Positions 1 to 7,739 are shown, counted from the first letter of the stretch. The stretch is DNA of 17,767 bases from CAYQQJ01 sp964515945 (GCA_964515945.1 CAZEWY010000053.1:1-17767), one strand, 5' to 3'. Notes: generated by a model from the letters alone, not told the origin. Made by a program: numbers and translations.

Positions 1-167
1 CTGTAAGCCCCGAAGGGCGCTGCCTGGCGCGGGCACTCTCGGCGTTGGCAATCTTGCTAAGGGCTACGGCCATGAGCTGTGATTGCCGCCTTGAGATTGC
101 CTCGCGTCAGATTGCGCAGAGACCGTAGGGACCTGATCAGAGGTTCCCTTACCACAGGAGATTTTGA
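1..167. other. Intergenic region upstream of yciO
   Basis: No supportable gene. The window opens with CTG TAA, which could be the last codon and stop of an upstream plus-strand gene, but six bases cannot show it. A short GCCC-CGAA-GGGC hairpin lies at 7-18 (a TTCG loop when read on the minus strand). GATTGC occurs three times at 81, 95 and 110, spaced 14-15 bp. CTACGG (64-69) and CCGTAG (123-128) form a spaced inverted repeat. A ribosome binding site AGGAG at 156-160 serves yciO. No convincing sigma70 promoter was found. Confidence 0.4.
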
Positions 168-794
168 GTGGCGCAATTTTTACAGATACACCCGGAGAAC
201 CCGCAGGCACGGCTGATCAGTCAAGCGGCGGAAGTTCTGCGTCGCGGCGGTCTTATCGTCTATCCCACGGATTCGGCCTACGCCCTCGGATGCCATATCG
301 GCGACAAGATGGCGCTGGACCGCATCCGGGCGATCCGCCGGCTGGACAAGCATCACAACTTCACGCTCATGTGCCGGGATCTCTCGGAGTTGGCAACCTA
401 CGCTCGCGTGGACAACAAGGACTTCCGGTTGATCAGGAAGCACACGCCGGGACCCTACACCTTTATTCTGCCCGCCACCGCCGAAGTGCCGAGACGCCTG
501 ATGCACCCCAAGCGCAAAACCATCGGTATGCGCGTACCCAACACGCCCATTGCCCTGGCTCTGATGGAGGAGCTGGGCGAGCCACTGATGAGCAGTTCGC
601 TGATCATGCCCGGTGACACGGAGCCTCTGACGGATCCCGAAGACATCCGGCAAATGCTGGAGCACCAGGTTGAGCTGATCATTGACGGCGGTTTCTGTGG
701 TCTGGAACCGACCACCGTTGTGGATCTGACAGGCAGTTCGCCGGAAGTGACCCGCCAGGGTTGCGGCAAGAGTGAGGATTTTGCGGAGGAATAG
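168..794 (+). CDS. yciO: YciO, Sua5/YciO/YrdC-family protein
   Basis: This 208-residue protein belongs to the YrdC-fold family that includes threonylcarbamoyl-AMP synthases, which supply the intermediate for tRNA t6A37. It is the YciO branch: PTDSAYALGC near residue 33, RRLDKHHNFTLMCRDLSEL near 64-82, TFILPAT near 103 and KRKTIGMRVPN near 115-125 are in family order. It lacks the extra C-terminal Sua5 domain. YciO is normally not the main t6A enzyme and its cellular role is less certain than that of TsaC. The GTG start at 168 has AGGAG seven bases upstream (156-160) and begins MAQFLQIHPENPQ, a typical YciO start. It is followed by scpA after 75 bp, an order common in gammaproteobacteria; a separate promoter appears to lie in that gap. 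Confidence 0.93.
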   Translation: MAQFLQIHPENPQARLISQAAEVLRRGGLIVYPTDSAYALGCHIGDKMALDRIRAIRRLDKHHNFTLMCRDLSELATYARVDNKDFRLIRKHTPGPYTFILPATAEVPRRLMHPKRKTIGMRVPNTPIALALMEELGEPLMSSSLIMPGDTEPLTDPEDIRQMLEHQVELIIDGGFCGLEPTTVVDLTGSSPEVTRQGCGKSEDFAEE

Positions 795-795
795 G

Positions 796-824
796 TCGTT
801 CGCTCGCATGAGAGTAGCTATAAT
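796..824 (+). promoter_or_regulatory. Putative sigma70 promoter for scpA-scpB-rluB
   Basis: A perfect TATAAT lies at 819-824, in the 75-bp gap between yciO and scpA. The expected -35 position (796-801, TCGTTC) matches poorly. Transcription would begin near 831 and give a leader of about 39 nt before the scpA GTG. Read-through from yciO is also possible. Confidence 0.5.
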
Positions 825-869
825 GAGCCGCAGCTAAACATACTGATATAACCAACAGAGGCAGCTCTT

Positions 870-1787
870 GTGTCTGGAATAGAAAACGCCGTGACGGCGA
901 CCGAGGTACCAGCAGAGGCTGTCGAGTCTATTGATCTCGACCATGGCCAAAAGGCGAGTGGCGAAAAGGAGGGCAGCCAGAAGGAGAGCGGCCACCACCC
1001 GGCCCAGGCCGAAATGCCCTTTGCCATAGTCAACGGTCAGGCATTTACCGATCTTCCCAAGGATCTTTATATCCCACCGGATGCCCTGGAAGTGATTCTG
1101 GAGTCCTTCGAGGGTCCGCTTGATCTCTTGCTCTATCTGATCCGGCGCCAGAATCTGGACATTCTGGACGTGGACGTCTCCGAAATCACCAAGCAGTATG
1201 TCGTCTATGTGGAAATGATGGACGCCATGCAGTTCGAGCTGGCTGCTGAATACCTGGTGATGGCCGCCATGCTGGCGGAAATAAAGTCGCGCATGTTGCT
1301 GCCGCGCAGCTCGACGGAAGAGGATGAAGACGAGGAAGATCCTCGAGCCATGCTCATCCGTCGCCTGCAGGAATACGAGCGTTTCAAGGAAGCCGCCGAA
1401 TCCATTGATGAACTGCCGCGACTGCATCGGGATACCTACGTGGGCCGAGCCCAGGGGCCCGACCGCAACCTCACGCGCCCGGATCCCGACGTGGATATGC
1501 GCGAGTTGCTGCTGGCCCTGTCGGAAGTCTTCCGGCGCGCCGATATGTTTGTCAGCCACCATGTGGAGAAGGAGCGGCTGTCCACCCGGGAGCGCATGGC
1601 CCAGGTACTGGACAAGCTCAACGGACAGCAGTTTGTGCCTTTTGTCAGCCTGTTTACCATTACCGAGGGTCGCCTGGGTGTTGTGGTCACCTTTCTCGCG
1701 GTGATGGAGCTAATCAAGGAATCCCTGGTGGAAATTGTACAAGCCGAAGCCTTCGGTCCCATTCACGTAAAAGCACGAAGCTCATGA
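870..1787 (+). CDS. scpA: ScpA, kleisin subunit of the SMC condensin complex
   Basis: ScpA is the kleisin that bridges the heads of the SMC dimer and binds ScpB, acting in chromosome compaction and segregation. The protein has 305 residues. The hallmark kleisin N-terminus begins near residue 73 (LEVILESFEGPLDLLLYLIRRQNLDILDV), followed by ITKQYVVYVEMM and the helix EYLVMAAMLAEIKSRMLLP. The C-terminal winged helix ends with RLGVVVTFLAVMELIKESLVEIVQ. Residues 1-60 are a charged, low-complexity extension, so the family core starts late. The GTG at 870 has only a loose GAGG-like site near 858-861, and a later start cannot be excluded. Its TGA overlaps the scpB ATG (ATGA at 1784-1787), implying translational coupling of the two partners. 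Confidence 0.95.
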   Translation: MSGIENAVTATEVPAEAVESIDLDHGQKASGEKEGSQKESGHHPAQAEMPFAIVNGQAFTDLPKDLYIPPDALEVILESFEGPLDLLLYLIRRQNLDILDVDVSEITKQYVVYVEMMDAMQFELAAEYLVMAAMLAEIKSRMLLPRSSTEEDEDEEDPRAMLIRRLQEYERFKEAAESIDELPRLHRDTYVGRAQGPDRNLTRPDPDVDMRELLLALSEVFRRADMFVSHHVEKERLSTRERMAQVLDKLNGQQFVPFVSLFTITEGRLGVVVTFLAVMELIKESLVEIVQAEAFGPIHVKARSS

Positions 1788-2995
1788 GTCACGATCCTCT
1801 TCACGACGACAAAATCGAAACCGAAACTGAAACCGAAGCTGAAGCCAATAACGAAAACAGCGGCGGCATCGATAACGAGTGCGGCAGCGATGACAGCTAT
1901 GCTGGCAACAGCTACGACAGGGAACAGCTGTGCCGCATTATCGAAGGCGCCATTCTGGCGGCTGGTGAAGCGCTGACCGTCGATAAACTGCACGGTCTTT
2001 TCGAAGAGCATGAAGCACCGGGAAAAGATGTTATCCGGGACATACTCGGCGATATCGCCGGAAGTTGTGAAGGCCGCGGTTTCCAGCTGGTGGAAGTGGC
2101 CAGCGGCTGGCGCTTTCAGGTGCGCGAAGACGTCGCCACCTGGGTCAATCGCCTGTGGGATGAGAAGCCCCAGAAATATTCACGGGCCATGCTCGAAACC
2201 CTGGCGCTGATCGCCTATCGCCAGCCCTTAACCCGGGGCGACATCGAAGACGTGCGCGGTGTTGCGGTCAGCTCCCATATCATCAAAACACTGGTGGAGC
2301 GGGAATGGGTCAAGGTTGTGGGCCACCGCGACGTGCCGGGCAGGCCATCGCTCTACGCCACCACTCGCCAGTTCCTGGATTACTTCAACTTGAAAAGCCT
2401 GGATGAGTTGCCGACCCTGAGTGAACTGAAGGACATTGACAGTCCCAATGGTTCGCTGGACTGGGGCGACGGCGCATCCGCTGAGGAAGCCGTCGAAGAC
2501 ACGGCCAAAGACACCAGCGAAGATACTCAAGAGCCGGCACATGGGCTTCCCGAGATCAACGACGAACTTCTGGACCAGAGTGTGCTGGACGACAGTGCCA
2601 GTGAAGTGTCGGATGAGGACACAGAGTCCGACGACCTGGACGATAACAGTCCGGTGGTGTTCGATGATCAGGAAAGTGTCGAAGTCAGGGAGGTCGATAT
2701 TCCCCTGCAATTTGATCAGGACAAGTCGCTGCCGAATCCCGCTTCGGCCGAGGTGCTGTCCGATGAGGCTGAAATGACCCTTGAACAGGTGGAATTCGCC
2801 GAGGCCAAGCACAAGCGCGAAGCCGAGGAAGAGCTGCACAAGGCAGGGTCCGATGAGCCGGATAGTGATGAAAACAAGACCGCCGGCTCCGACAAATATG
2901 CCGCGCACAGCCTTTTTGCCAACCCAGATTCTGACGAGGACTCTGCCGACCACCCGCAAGGGTCGCCGGAAGATCCCGCCAACGAACACCAATAG
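1784..2995 (+). CDS. scpB: ScpB, winged-helix partner of ScpA, with long acidic tail
   Basis: ScpB dimers bind ScpA and stabilise the SMC-ScpAB complex. The family core spans roughly residues 45-205: EGAILAAGEALTVDKL, then SGWRFQVRED, then the second winged helix with YSRAMLETLALIAYRQPLTRGDIEDVRGV and GRPSLYATTRQFLDYFNLKSLDELP. At 403 residues it is about twice the usual size. Residues 1-45 are acidic and include an ETETETEAEA tract encoded by near-repeating GAAACC/GAAACT hexamers. The last ~195 residues are a strongly acidic, apparently disordered tail rich in D, E and S. It overlaps scpA by four bases and ends 9 bp before rluB. The core call is secure; the tail function is unknown. Confidence 0.94.
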   Translation: MSHDPLHDDKIETETETEAEANNENSGGIDNECGSDDSYAGNSYDREQLCRIIEGAILAAGEALTVDKLHGLFEEHEAPGKDVIRDILGDIAGSCEGRGFQLVEVASGWRFQVREDVATWVNRLWDEKPQKYSRAMLETLALIAYRQPLTRGDIEDVRGVAVSSHIIKTLVEREWVKVVGHRDVPGRPSLYATTRQFLDYFNLKSLDELPTLSELKDIDSPNGSLDWGDGASAEEAVEDTAKDTSEDTQEPAHGLPEINDELLDQSVLDDSASEVSDEDTESDDLDDNSPVVFDDQESVEVREVDIPLQFDQDKSLPNPASAEVLSDEAEMTLEQVEFAEAKHKREAEEELHKAGSDEPDSDENKTAGSDKYAAHSLFANPDSDEDSADHPQGSPEDPANEHQ

Positions 2996-3004
2996 AGCAT
3001 TTCC

Positions 3005-3940
3005 ATGCCTCGTAATAACCAGCCCCATAATGACCAATCTCGCAGTGGCAAATCCGGCGATGATAAATTCCGCCAGGACAAGCCCAATGATGAAAAATTG
3101 CAAAAGGTATTGGCCACGGCCGGTTTAGGCTCCCGGCGTGAAATGGAACGCGCCATAGCGGCAGGCCGGGTGGTGGTCAACGGTAGCCTGGCTACGTTAG
3201 GGGCGCGGGTCCGCAATGGCGACAAGATCCAGTACGCTGGAAAGCAGATCACCGCCAAGGTGGCGACCCGCGAAGCTACTCGGGTTCTGCTATACAACAA
3301 GCCCGAGGGACAAATCTGTTCACGTTCGGATCCGGAAAAACGGCCGAGCGTCTACGACAACCTGCCGTCCCTGAAAAGCGGTCGCTGGATTTCAGTGGGT
3401 CGCCTGGATTTCAACACCAGTGGCTTGTTGCTGTTTACCACCGATGGCGAACTTGCCAATAAACTGATGCATCCATCCTCCATGATCGATCGGGAATATC
3501 TGGTGCGCATTCAGGGCGAGGTCGACAGCGATATGCTCAAACGCCTGCGGGAAGGTGTGCTGCTCGAAGACGGCATCGCCCGCTTCACGGATATCGTCGA
3601 AGGTTCCGGTGAAGGCGCCAACCGCTGGTTTTACTGCGTGGTGATGGAAGGGCGCAACCGCGAGGTTCGCCGTCTGTGGGAATCCCAGGAAGTGCGCGTG
3701 AGCCGACTGAAACGCGTGCGGTTTGGCAACATCTTCATTCCCTCCCACGTCAGGGCGGGGCAGTGGATTGAACTCAGCGACGAGGAAATCGCTGAGCTGT
3801 GCGCGACGGCGGGTCTGCAACCGCCACCGAAGAAAAAATACTCCGATGCCGACAAACGCAGCCGGGACCGGCATCAGCAACGCCTACGGGCATCATCCCG
3901 CGGCGCTGCTCCTGTGAAGCCGAAAAAGCGGTCGCCCTGA
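3005..3940 (+). CDS. rluB: RluB, 23S rRNA pseudouridine synthase
   Basis: RluB isomerises a uridine in 23S rRNA (U2605 in E. coli) to pseudouridine. The protein has 311 residues. A hydrophilic N-terminal extension (1-30) is followed by an S4 RNA-binding domain (LQKVLATAGLGSRREMERAIAAGRVVVNG, about 34-62). The RsuA-type catalytic domain follows, with GRLDFNTSGLLLFTTDGEL, where Asp135 is the expected catalytic residue, then KLMHPS and EGRNREVRRLWE. The C-terminus is a lysine/arginine-rich tail typical of RluB. It lies 9 bp behind scpB with no good ribosome binding site, which suggests coupling. RluE and RluF are relatives, but gene order behind scpB and the S4 domain favour RluB. Confidence 0.93.
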   Translation: MPRNNQPHNDQSRSGKSGDDKFRQDKPNDEKLQKVLATAGLGSRREMERAIAAGRVVVNGSLATLGARVRNGDKIQYAGKQITAKVATREATRVLLYNKPEGQICSRSDPEKRPSVYDNLPSLKSGRWISVGRLDFNTSGLLLFTTDGELANKLMHPSSMIDREYLVRIQGEVDSDMLKRLREGVLLEDGIARFTDIVEGSGEGANRWFYCVVMEGRNREVRRLWESQEVRVSRLKRVRFGNIFIPSHVRAGQWIELSDEEIAELCATAGLQPPPKKKYSDADKRSRDRHQQRLRASSRGAAPVKPKKRSP

Positions 3941-3972
3941 ATGGCGCTTATTAAGCGGTTCCGTTCGCCGGT

Positions 3973-4127
3973 CCGCTTCGGGGTGGGCTTTCCAGGACAC
4001 GCCGTGGACCCATCCATGGGGGCTCTGCGCCCGCATCCGACGTGCAGGATGCACTAGTGCCGTGATGGCATGGATGCCAATGAACGGCCTGCGGGCGACG
4101 GTCCTGAAAAGCCCCACCCCAAATCGG
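3973..4127. repeat. Palindromic MITE-like intergenic repeat, copy 1
   Basis: This 155-bp element is bounded by a long imperfect inverted repeat. The left arm starts around GGGGTGGGCTTTCCAGGAC (3980-3998) and pairs with GTCCTGAAAAGCCCCACCCC (4101-4120); five of seven outer bases also match. Smaller palindromes are nested inside: CATCCATG/CATGGATG (4011-4018, 4069-4076), GCATCC/GGATGC (4033-4038, 4047-4052) and GTGCA-gga-TGCAC. It fills the gap between convergent rluB and the diguanylate cyclase gene, so it may act as a bidirectional RNA hairpin. Its core resembles that of the element at 5870-5981. It encodes no transposase; mobility and copy number are inferred, not seen. Confidence 0.75.
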
Positions 4128-4175
4128 CCCTCAGTTCATTTTGAACCTAAAGTAAGGCCATTCCGGTCGCCCTGA

Positions 4176-5111
4176 TTATTTTGTGAAGTTACCTGGAGGT
4201 TGCGCGCAGCAGACAACACAGTTGCGGCCGCTACGCTTGGCTTGGTAGAGGGCGCGGTCGGCACGATTGAACAGGCAATCCTCCGAATCATCACGGCGAT
4301 AGCTACTCACACCAATACTCACCGTAAGCTTCAATGGCGTATCATTCAGAACCAGAGGAGCGTTGACCAAGGACTCGCGAATGCGCTCCGCCACCAGCAT
4401 TGCCGACTCCTTGTCTGTCTGCGCCAGCAGAACCACGAATTCCTCTCCGCCGTAGCGAAAGACCTCGTCGATCTGCCGAAGACTGGCGGAAATTTTTTCC
4501 ACCAGATGTTGTAACGCCAGGTCGCCGGCGGTATGGCCGACCGTGTCGTTGACCTTCTTGAAGTGATCGATATCCACCAGCATCAGGCTGAATGGTCGTT
4601 TATAGCGGCGAGCCACTTCCAGTTCCCGGGTCAAGGCCTGCGTCAATGCGGTCCGGTTGCCAACCCCGGTCAAGGGGTCCCGCATGGAGCATTCCACGGC
4701 TTGCTGATAACGCAGGGCATTGCGCAGTGGATAGAACAGGTTGGCGGTCAGGGTTTTCAAGGTCGCCTGTTCGGTGGCGGTAAAGGATGCTTCCCGACTG
4801 AAATTCAGCGTGCCGAGGTTGTCCACGGAATCACTGACGGTGAATTCCACGGTGGTCTTGCCGGGGGTGCCGAAGCGATGGTTGATGCGGGCATTCTCGA
4901 AGGTATAGCCGAGCCCCTGAACCCTGACGAAACCTTGAACGGTCTCGAAGAACAGGTGCAGCACATCTTTAGGGTCGAGTGATGTCTGTAGGTTTTGAAT
5001 GAGATTTAACTGTAAATCCAGCAAACGAAAATCAGAGGGTGAAGCGTTTTCCTGATCGCGTTGTGACAGTTGGGGCTCCGGGTTATCTGTTGAACTAGGG
5101 AGTGTCACCAT
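4176..5111 (-). CDS. GGDEF diguanylate cyclase with N-terminal sensor-like region
   Basis: The enzyme should convert two GTP to cyclic di-GMP. The 311-residue protein has a GGDEF domain from about 145 to 300: DPLTGVGNR, LVDIDHFKKVNDTVGHTAGD and the active-site motif GGEEF at 221-225. An RxxD inhibitory site (RQID, 212-215) stands five residues before it, so product inhibition is likely. Residues 28-140 resemble a small GAF-like sensory region. There is no signal peptide or membrane segment, so it is probably cytoplasmic. The ATG at 5111 has a weak ribosome binding site. It diverges from fldB. A TATAAT on the minus strand (complement of 5166-5171) overlaps the Fur box, so iron-dependent repression is plausible, though no good -35 was found. 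The signal sensed is unknown. Confidence 0.93.
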   Translation of the reverse strand: MVTLPSSTDNPEPQLSQRDQENASPSDFRLLDLQLNLIQNLQTSLDPKDVLHLFFETVQGFVRVQGLGYTFENARINHRFGTPGKTTVEFTVSDSVDNLGTLNFSREASFTATEQATLKTLTANLFYPLRNALRYQQAVECSMRDPLTGVGNRTALTQALTRELEVARRYKRPFSLMLVDIDHFKKVNDTVGHTAGDLALQHLVEKISASLRQIDEVFRYGGEEFVVLLAQTDKESAMLVAERIRESLVNAPLVLNDTPLKLTVSIGVSSYRRDDSEDCLFNRADRALYQAKRSGRNCVVCCAQPPGNFTK

Positions 5112-5154
5112 GTCTGTTGCTCTTGCCGGTGTGCGGCCACTGAGGCGTTGTTAT

Positions 5155-5169
5155 TGATAATGATTATTA
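5155..5169. promoter_or_regulatory. Fur box between fldB and the diguanylate cyclase gene
   Basis: TGATAATGATTATTA matches the 7-1-7 Fur consensus TGATAATnATTATCA at 13 of the 14 defined positions. It lies 44 bp upstream of the diguanylate cyclase ATG and about 115 bp upstream of the fldB start. It overlaps a minus-strand TATAAT (5166-5171). Fur with Fe2+ would be expected to repress one or both genes. Identification is by consensus match only. Confidence 0.72.
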
Positions 5170-5283
5170 TAAGGCACAAGGTGAAGCTCATACTAGTATC
5201 GTTATTAGTTCCAGTTGTGCTGGATGGATAATGTTGGGAAAATATTGGTTTTTGCTATCCGGGTGTAAAGGAAAGGAGTGGTC

Positions 5284-5799
5284 GTGTCGAAAGTGGGTCT
5301 GTTTTTTGGCAGTGATGAAGGCAATACCGAAGGCGTAGCCTATCGAATACAACAGAAGCTGGGCGAGGATAGAGTGGATGTCCACGACATAGCCGATGCG
5401 ACTCAACTTGAGTTTACTCATTACGATAAGATTATTCTCGGTATTTCCACCTGGGACTTCGGCCAGATCCAATCCGACTGGGAAGAGTTTTGGGATGATG
5501 TTTCTGAGATAGATTTCAGTGGCAAGACTGTCGCCTTTTTTGGCCTGGGCGACCAGTTTGGCTATGGTGATTTTTTCCTGGATGCCATGGGCATGCTGCA
5601 CGATGTGGTCGAGGGGGCGGGTGCGAGGATAATCGGCCACTGGCCGACCGACGGCTATGAATTCGATGCCTCCAAGGCCGAAATCATCGGTGCCCACCAG
5701 TTTGTCGGCCTGGCGCTGGATGAAGACCAGCAGCCGGAATTGACTGAAGAGCGGCTTGAGCGCTGGTGTGAACAGATCCGGCAGGAATTCGATTTGTAG
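5284..5799 (+). CDS. fldB: Flavodoxin FldB (long-chain FMN electron carrier)
   Basis: FldB is a small cytoplasmic FMN protein that shuttles low-potential electrons and often replaces ferredoxin when iron is scarce. The 171-residue product shows the FMN phosphate loop GSDEGNTEGVA near residue 8 and the isoalloxazine loop STWDFGQIQSDWEEFWDD near 55. GLGDQFGYGDFFLDAMGMLHD follows near 88, then GHWPTDGYEFDASKA and LALDEDQQPELTEERLERWCEQI. The inserted loop makes it a long-chain flavodoxin, and these motifs resemble E. coli FldB more than FldA. GTG at 5284 is preferred to GTG at 5278 because AAAGGAG (5272-5278) is correctly spaced from it and the product then starts MSKVGLFFGS. A Fur box lies upstream, consistent with iron-limitation induction. 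Confidence 0.94.
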   Translation: MSKVGLFFGSDEGNTEGVAYRIQQKLGEDRVDVHDIADATQLEFTHYDKIILGISTWDFGQIQSDWEEFWDDVSEIDFSGKTVAFFGLGDQFGYGDFFLDAMGMLHDVVEGAGARIIGHWPTDGYEFDASKAEIIGAHQFVGLALDEDQQPELTEERLERWCEQIRQEFDL

Positions 5800-5869
5800 G
5801 CTGCCACCGGTCCCACGAAAGAAACAGCCCGGATTCTGCCGTAAAGGTGCACGCATCCAGTATCGGGGG

Positions 5870-5981
5870 AGACATGAATCCGGTGTTCACTGTTGTGACA
5901 CGCCGTGAATACGTCCCTATAGGCTCTACACCAGCATCCATGCTGGCGACGGTCACAACAGCAAACACCGAATTCATGTCT
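5870..5981. repeat. Palindromic MITE-like intergenic repeat, copy 2
   Basis: This 112-bp element has near-perfect terminal inverted repeats. Positions 5871-5899 and the reverse complement of 5952-5980 agree at 26 of 29 bases, starting GACATGAAT. The interior (about 5899-5951) begins ACACGCCGTG and ends GGCGACGGTC, as in the element at 3973-4127, and contains a smaller CCAGCATCC-ATGCTGG palindrome. It sits between the convergent genes fldB and cmoB and could form a strong hairpin on either transcript. No transposase is encoded. Confidence 0.78.
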
Positions 5982-6027
5982 TTGGAGTTTGACGGCCAAT
6001 GGACAGAGTCCATTTTACGGATTCAGA

Positions 6028-7005
6028 TCAATCCGGCTTGCGCGCCACGAATATCGCCCGTGTGGGTGCCGGATGACCTTCGGCAGTCAACTGCGGATTG
6101 TCAGGGTCGAGGAAGTTTTCCAGGGAGTGGTAACGCATCCAGTCCGTCGCGCGCTGTTCTTCCGTGCTCGTAGTGGATACATCCACGCAGCGAATATTTT
6201 CAAATCCACTTTTCGCAAGCCAGGATGCCAGAGTGGGACAGGACGGCAAAAACCAGACATTGTTCATCATGGCATAGCGTCCCTCGGGGACCAGTACCTG
6301 TCCCAGATCTCCGTCTATCACCAGAGTTTCCAGTACCAGTTCGCCACCGGGCCTGAGTGTATCCAGCAGTTCCCGCAAATGGTCCATGGGCGAGCGGCGG
6401 TGGTAAAAGACGCCCATGGAAAAGGTGGTATCAAAAGCCTCCAGCTTGGCAGGAAGCTGTTCTATGCCCAGGGGCAGAAGGTCGACAGGTGGGATGCTCG
6501 CGAGCAATTTCTTGAGCATGTAAAACTGCACCACGAATCGCGGCGAAGGATCTATGCCAATAACACGAGTGGCGCCGGCACCATGCATGCGCCAGCAGTG
6601 ATAGCCGTTGCCACAGCCTACATCCAGTATCCGGCGGCCTTCGAGGGGTGCGATTGCCCCTGCCAGCCGGTCCCACTTCCAGTCCGAGCGCCACTCGGTG
6701 TCCAGTTCGATACCGCACACTTCATAGGGGCCTTTGCGCCAGGGGATCAGCGCCTCCAGTGCCTCGCGCACGATGGATTGTTGATGGGGCGTGACTTCGT
6801 CGGCGGTGCCTATGCGCACGCGATCAGTGAAGTCACAGGTGCGGGCAACAGCACTGGGCAGGCTGTCGAGTGCGTGATACCAGCCAGGCAAATCGCCGTA
6901 ACGTCGGGTGGATATACCCTCGGCAATATCCGTGGGCAGTTGCTCGGCCCAGGCCGCGAGATCCGAAGTGCGGATGAAATCCAGGAGAGGGCTGTAGTCG
7001 ATCAT
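6028..7005 (-). CDS. cmoB: CmoB, tRNA U34 carboxymethyltransferase
   Basis: CmoB transfers the carboxymethyl group of carboxy-S-adenosylmethionine to 5-hydroxyuridine-34, giving cmo5U in tRNAs and widening wobble decoding. The protein of 325 residues matches E. coli CmoB in length. It contains LIPWRKGPYEVCGIELDTEWRSDWKWDR, the nucleotide-binding motif ILDVGCGNGYHCWRM, and then PLGIEQLP, FSMGVFYHRRSPMDHL, LVLETLVIDGD and TTEEQRATDWM. The start at 7005 is chosen over an upstream in-frame ATG (7038) because it gives the family N-terminus MIDYSPLLDFI and overlaps the cmoA stop as ATGA (7005-7002). That tight overlap implies co-translation with the enzyme that makes its cofactor. Confidence 0.96.
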   Translation of the reverse strand: MIDYSPLLDFIRTSDLAAWAEQLPTDIAEGISTRRYGDLPGWYHALDSLPSAVARTCDFTDRVRIGTADEVTPHQQSIVREALEALIPWRKGPYEVCGIELDTEWRSDWKWDRLAGAIAPLEGRRILDVGCGNGYHCWRMHGAGATRVIGIDPSPRFVVQFYMLKKLLASIPPVDLLPLGIEQLPAKLEAFDTTFSMGVFYHRRSPMDHLRELLDTLRPGGELVLETLVIDGDLGQVLVPEGRYAMMNNVWFLPSCPTLASWLAKSGFENIRCVDVSTTSTEEQRATDWMRYHSLENFLDPDNPQLTAEGHPAPTRAIFVARKPD

Positions 7006-7739
7006 TTGAAAGCCACGAAAGAGGCGAAATTGAAGCACTGGAACCAGAGATCCGTGGAGCGGAAGCCGGCGCTGGCCAACCGTTCGCGGTGCACTTCCAC
7101 GGTTTCCGGCAACAGAACGTTCTCCAGTGCGCTGCGCTTCTGGGCAATTTCCAGTTCACTGTAGCCGTGGGCGCGTTTGAAATTGTGGTGCAGGTCGATC
7201 ATCAACTGATGGTGCTCGGGCTCACTGAAGGCGATTTTTTCCGACAGAATCAGAACGCCGCCCGGCCGCATGCCCCGATACAGGCGCGTCAGTATATCCA
7301 GACGCTGTTCCACGGGGATGAACTGCAAAGTGAAATTCAGCACGCAGACGGAGGCATCGGCAACGGCGACGTCCTGCAGATCGGCGCAGACCAGATCCAC
7401 CGGCACTTCGCCACTGTCTGCCTCGATGACGGTCCGGCAGCGTTCAATCATGGCGGCGGAGTTGTCGACGGCGACTATGCGGGTATCGGCGGCGGCAATG
7501 CGGTGGCGCATGGCCAGGGTCGCCGCGCCCAGGGAACAACCCAGATCGTAGCAGCGGGATCCGGACTGGGCGTAGCGCTCGGCGATCTGGCCGATCATGT
7601 GAATGATGGTCCCATAGCCCGGTACTGAACGTGCAATCATGTCGGGAAAAACATCGACCACCGTCTGATCAAAACGAAAACCGCCCACCACATCGCTGGG
7701 TTGGGCGTACAGGGTATCTTTGTTGGACGTGTCGGGCAT
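7002..7739 (-). CDS. cmoA: CmoA, carboxy-S-adenosylmethionine synthase
   Basis: CmoA converts S-adenosylmethionine and prephenate to carboxy-SAM, the donor used by CmoB. The 245-residue protein has the usual length. Family features are FRFDQTVVDVFPDMIARSVPGYGTII near residues 21-46, the SAM loop CYDLGCSLGAATLAMRH near 63-79, VAVDNSAAMIERC, VLNFTLQFIP and LILSEKIAF. It is first in a two-gene operon with cmoB. A good promoter lies 40-70 bp upstream. The ribosome binding site is weak (GAGC about 13 bases before ATG). Confidence 0.96.
   Translation of the reverse strand: MPDTSNKDTLYAQPSDVVGGFRFDQTVVDVFPDMIARSVPGYGTIIHMIGQIAERYAQSGSRCYDLGCSLGAATLAMRHRIAAADTRIVAVDNSAAMIERCRTVIEADSGEVPVDLVCADLQDVAVADASVCVLNFTLQFIPVEQRLDILTRLYRGMRPGGVLILSEKIAFSEPEHHQLMIDLHHNFKRAHGYSELEIAQKRSALENVLLPETVEVHRERLASAGFRSTDLWFQCFNFASFVAFK

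Noticed and set aside
1..73. Minus-strand frame starting ATG GCC GTA at 73 and running off the left end
   Set aside because: Only 24 codons are visible, there is no clear ribosome binding site and no recognisable protein family.
1811..1850. Short GAAACC/GAAACT repeats in scpB as a regulatory or CRISPR-like array
   Set aside because: The imperfect hexamers simply encode the ETETETEAEA stretch; there are no spacers or longer repeat units.
2228..3103. 291-codon frame on the minus strand across scpB
   Set aside because: Antisense shadow of the acidic scpB tail; D/E-rich codons read backwards as hydrophobic residues, giving a false membrane-protein appearance.
3893..4117. Minus-strand ORF of 74 codons between rluB and the diguanylate cyclase gene
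   Set aside because: It lies almost wholly inside the palindromic repeat; such frames are spurious products of repeats.
5989..7164. 391-codon open frame on the plus strand across cmoB
   Set aside because: It is antisense to cmoB, which has full family motifs; the plus-strand translation has no recognisable domain.
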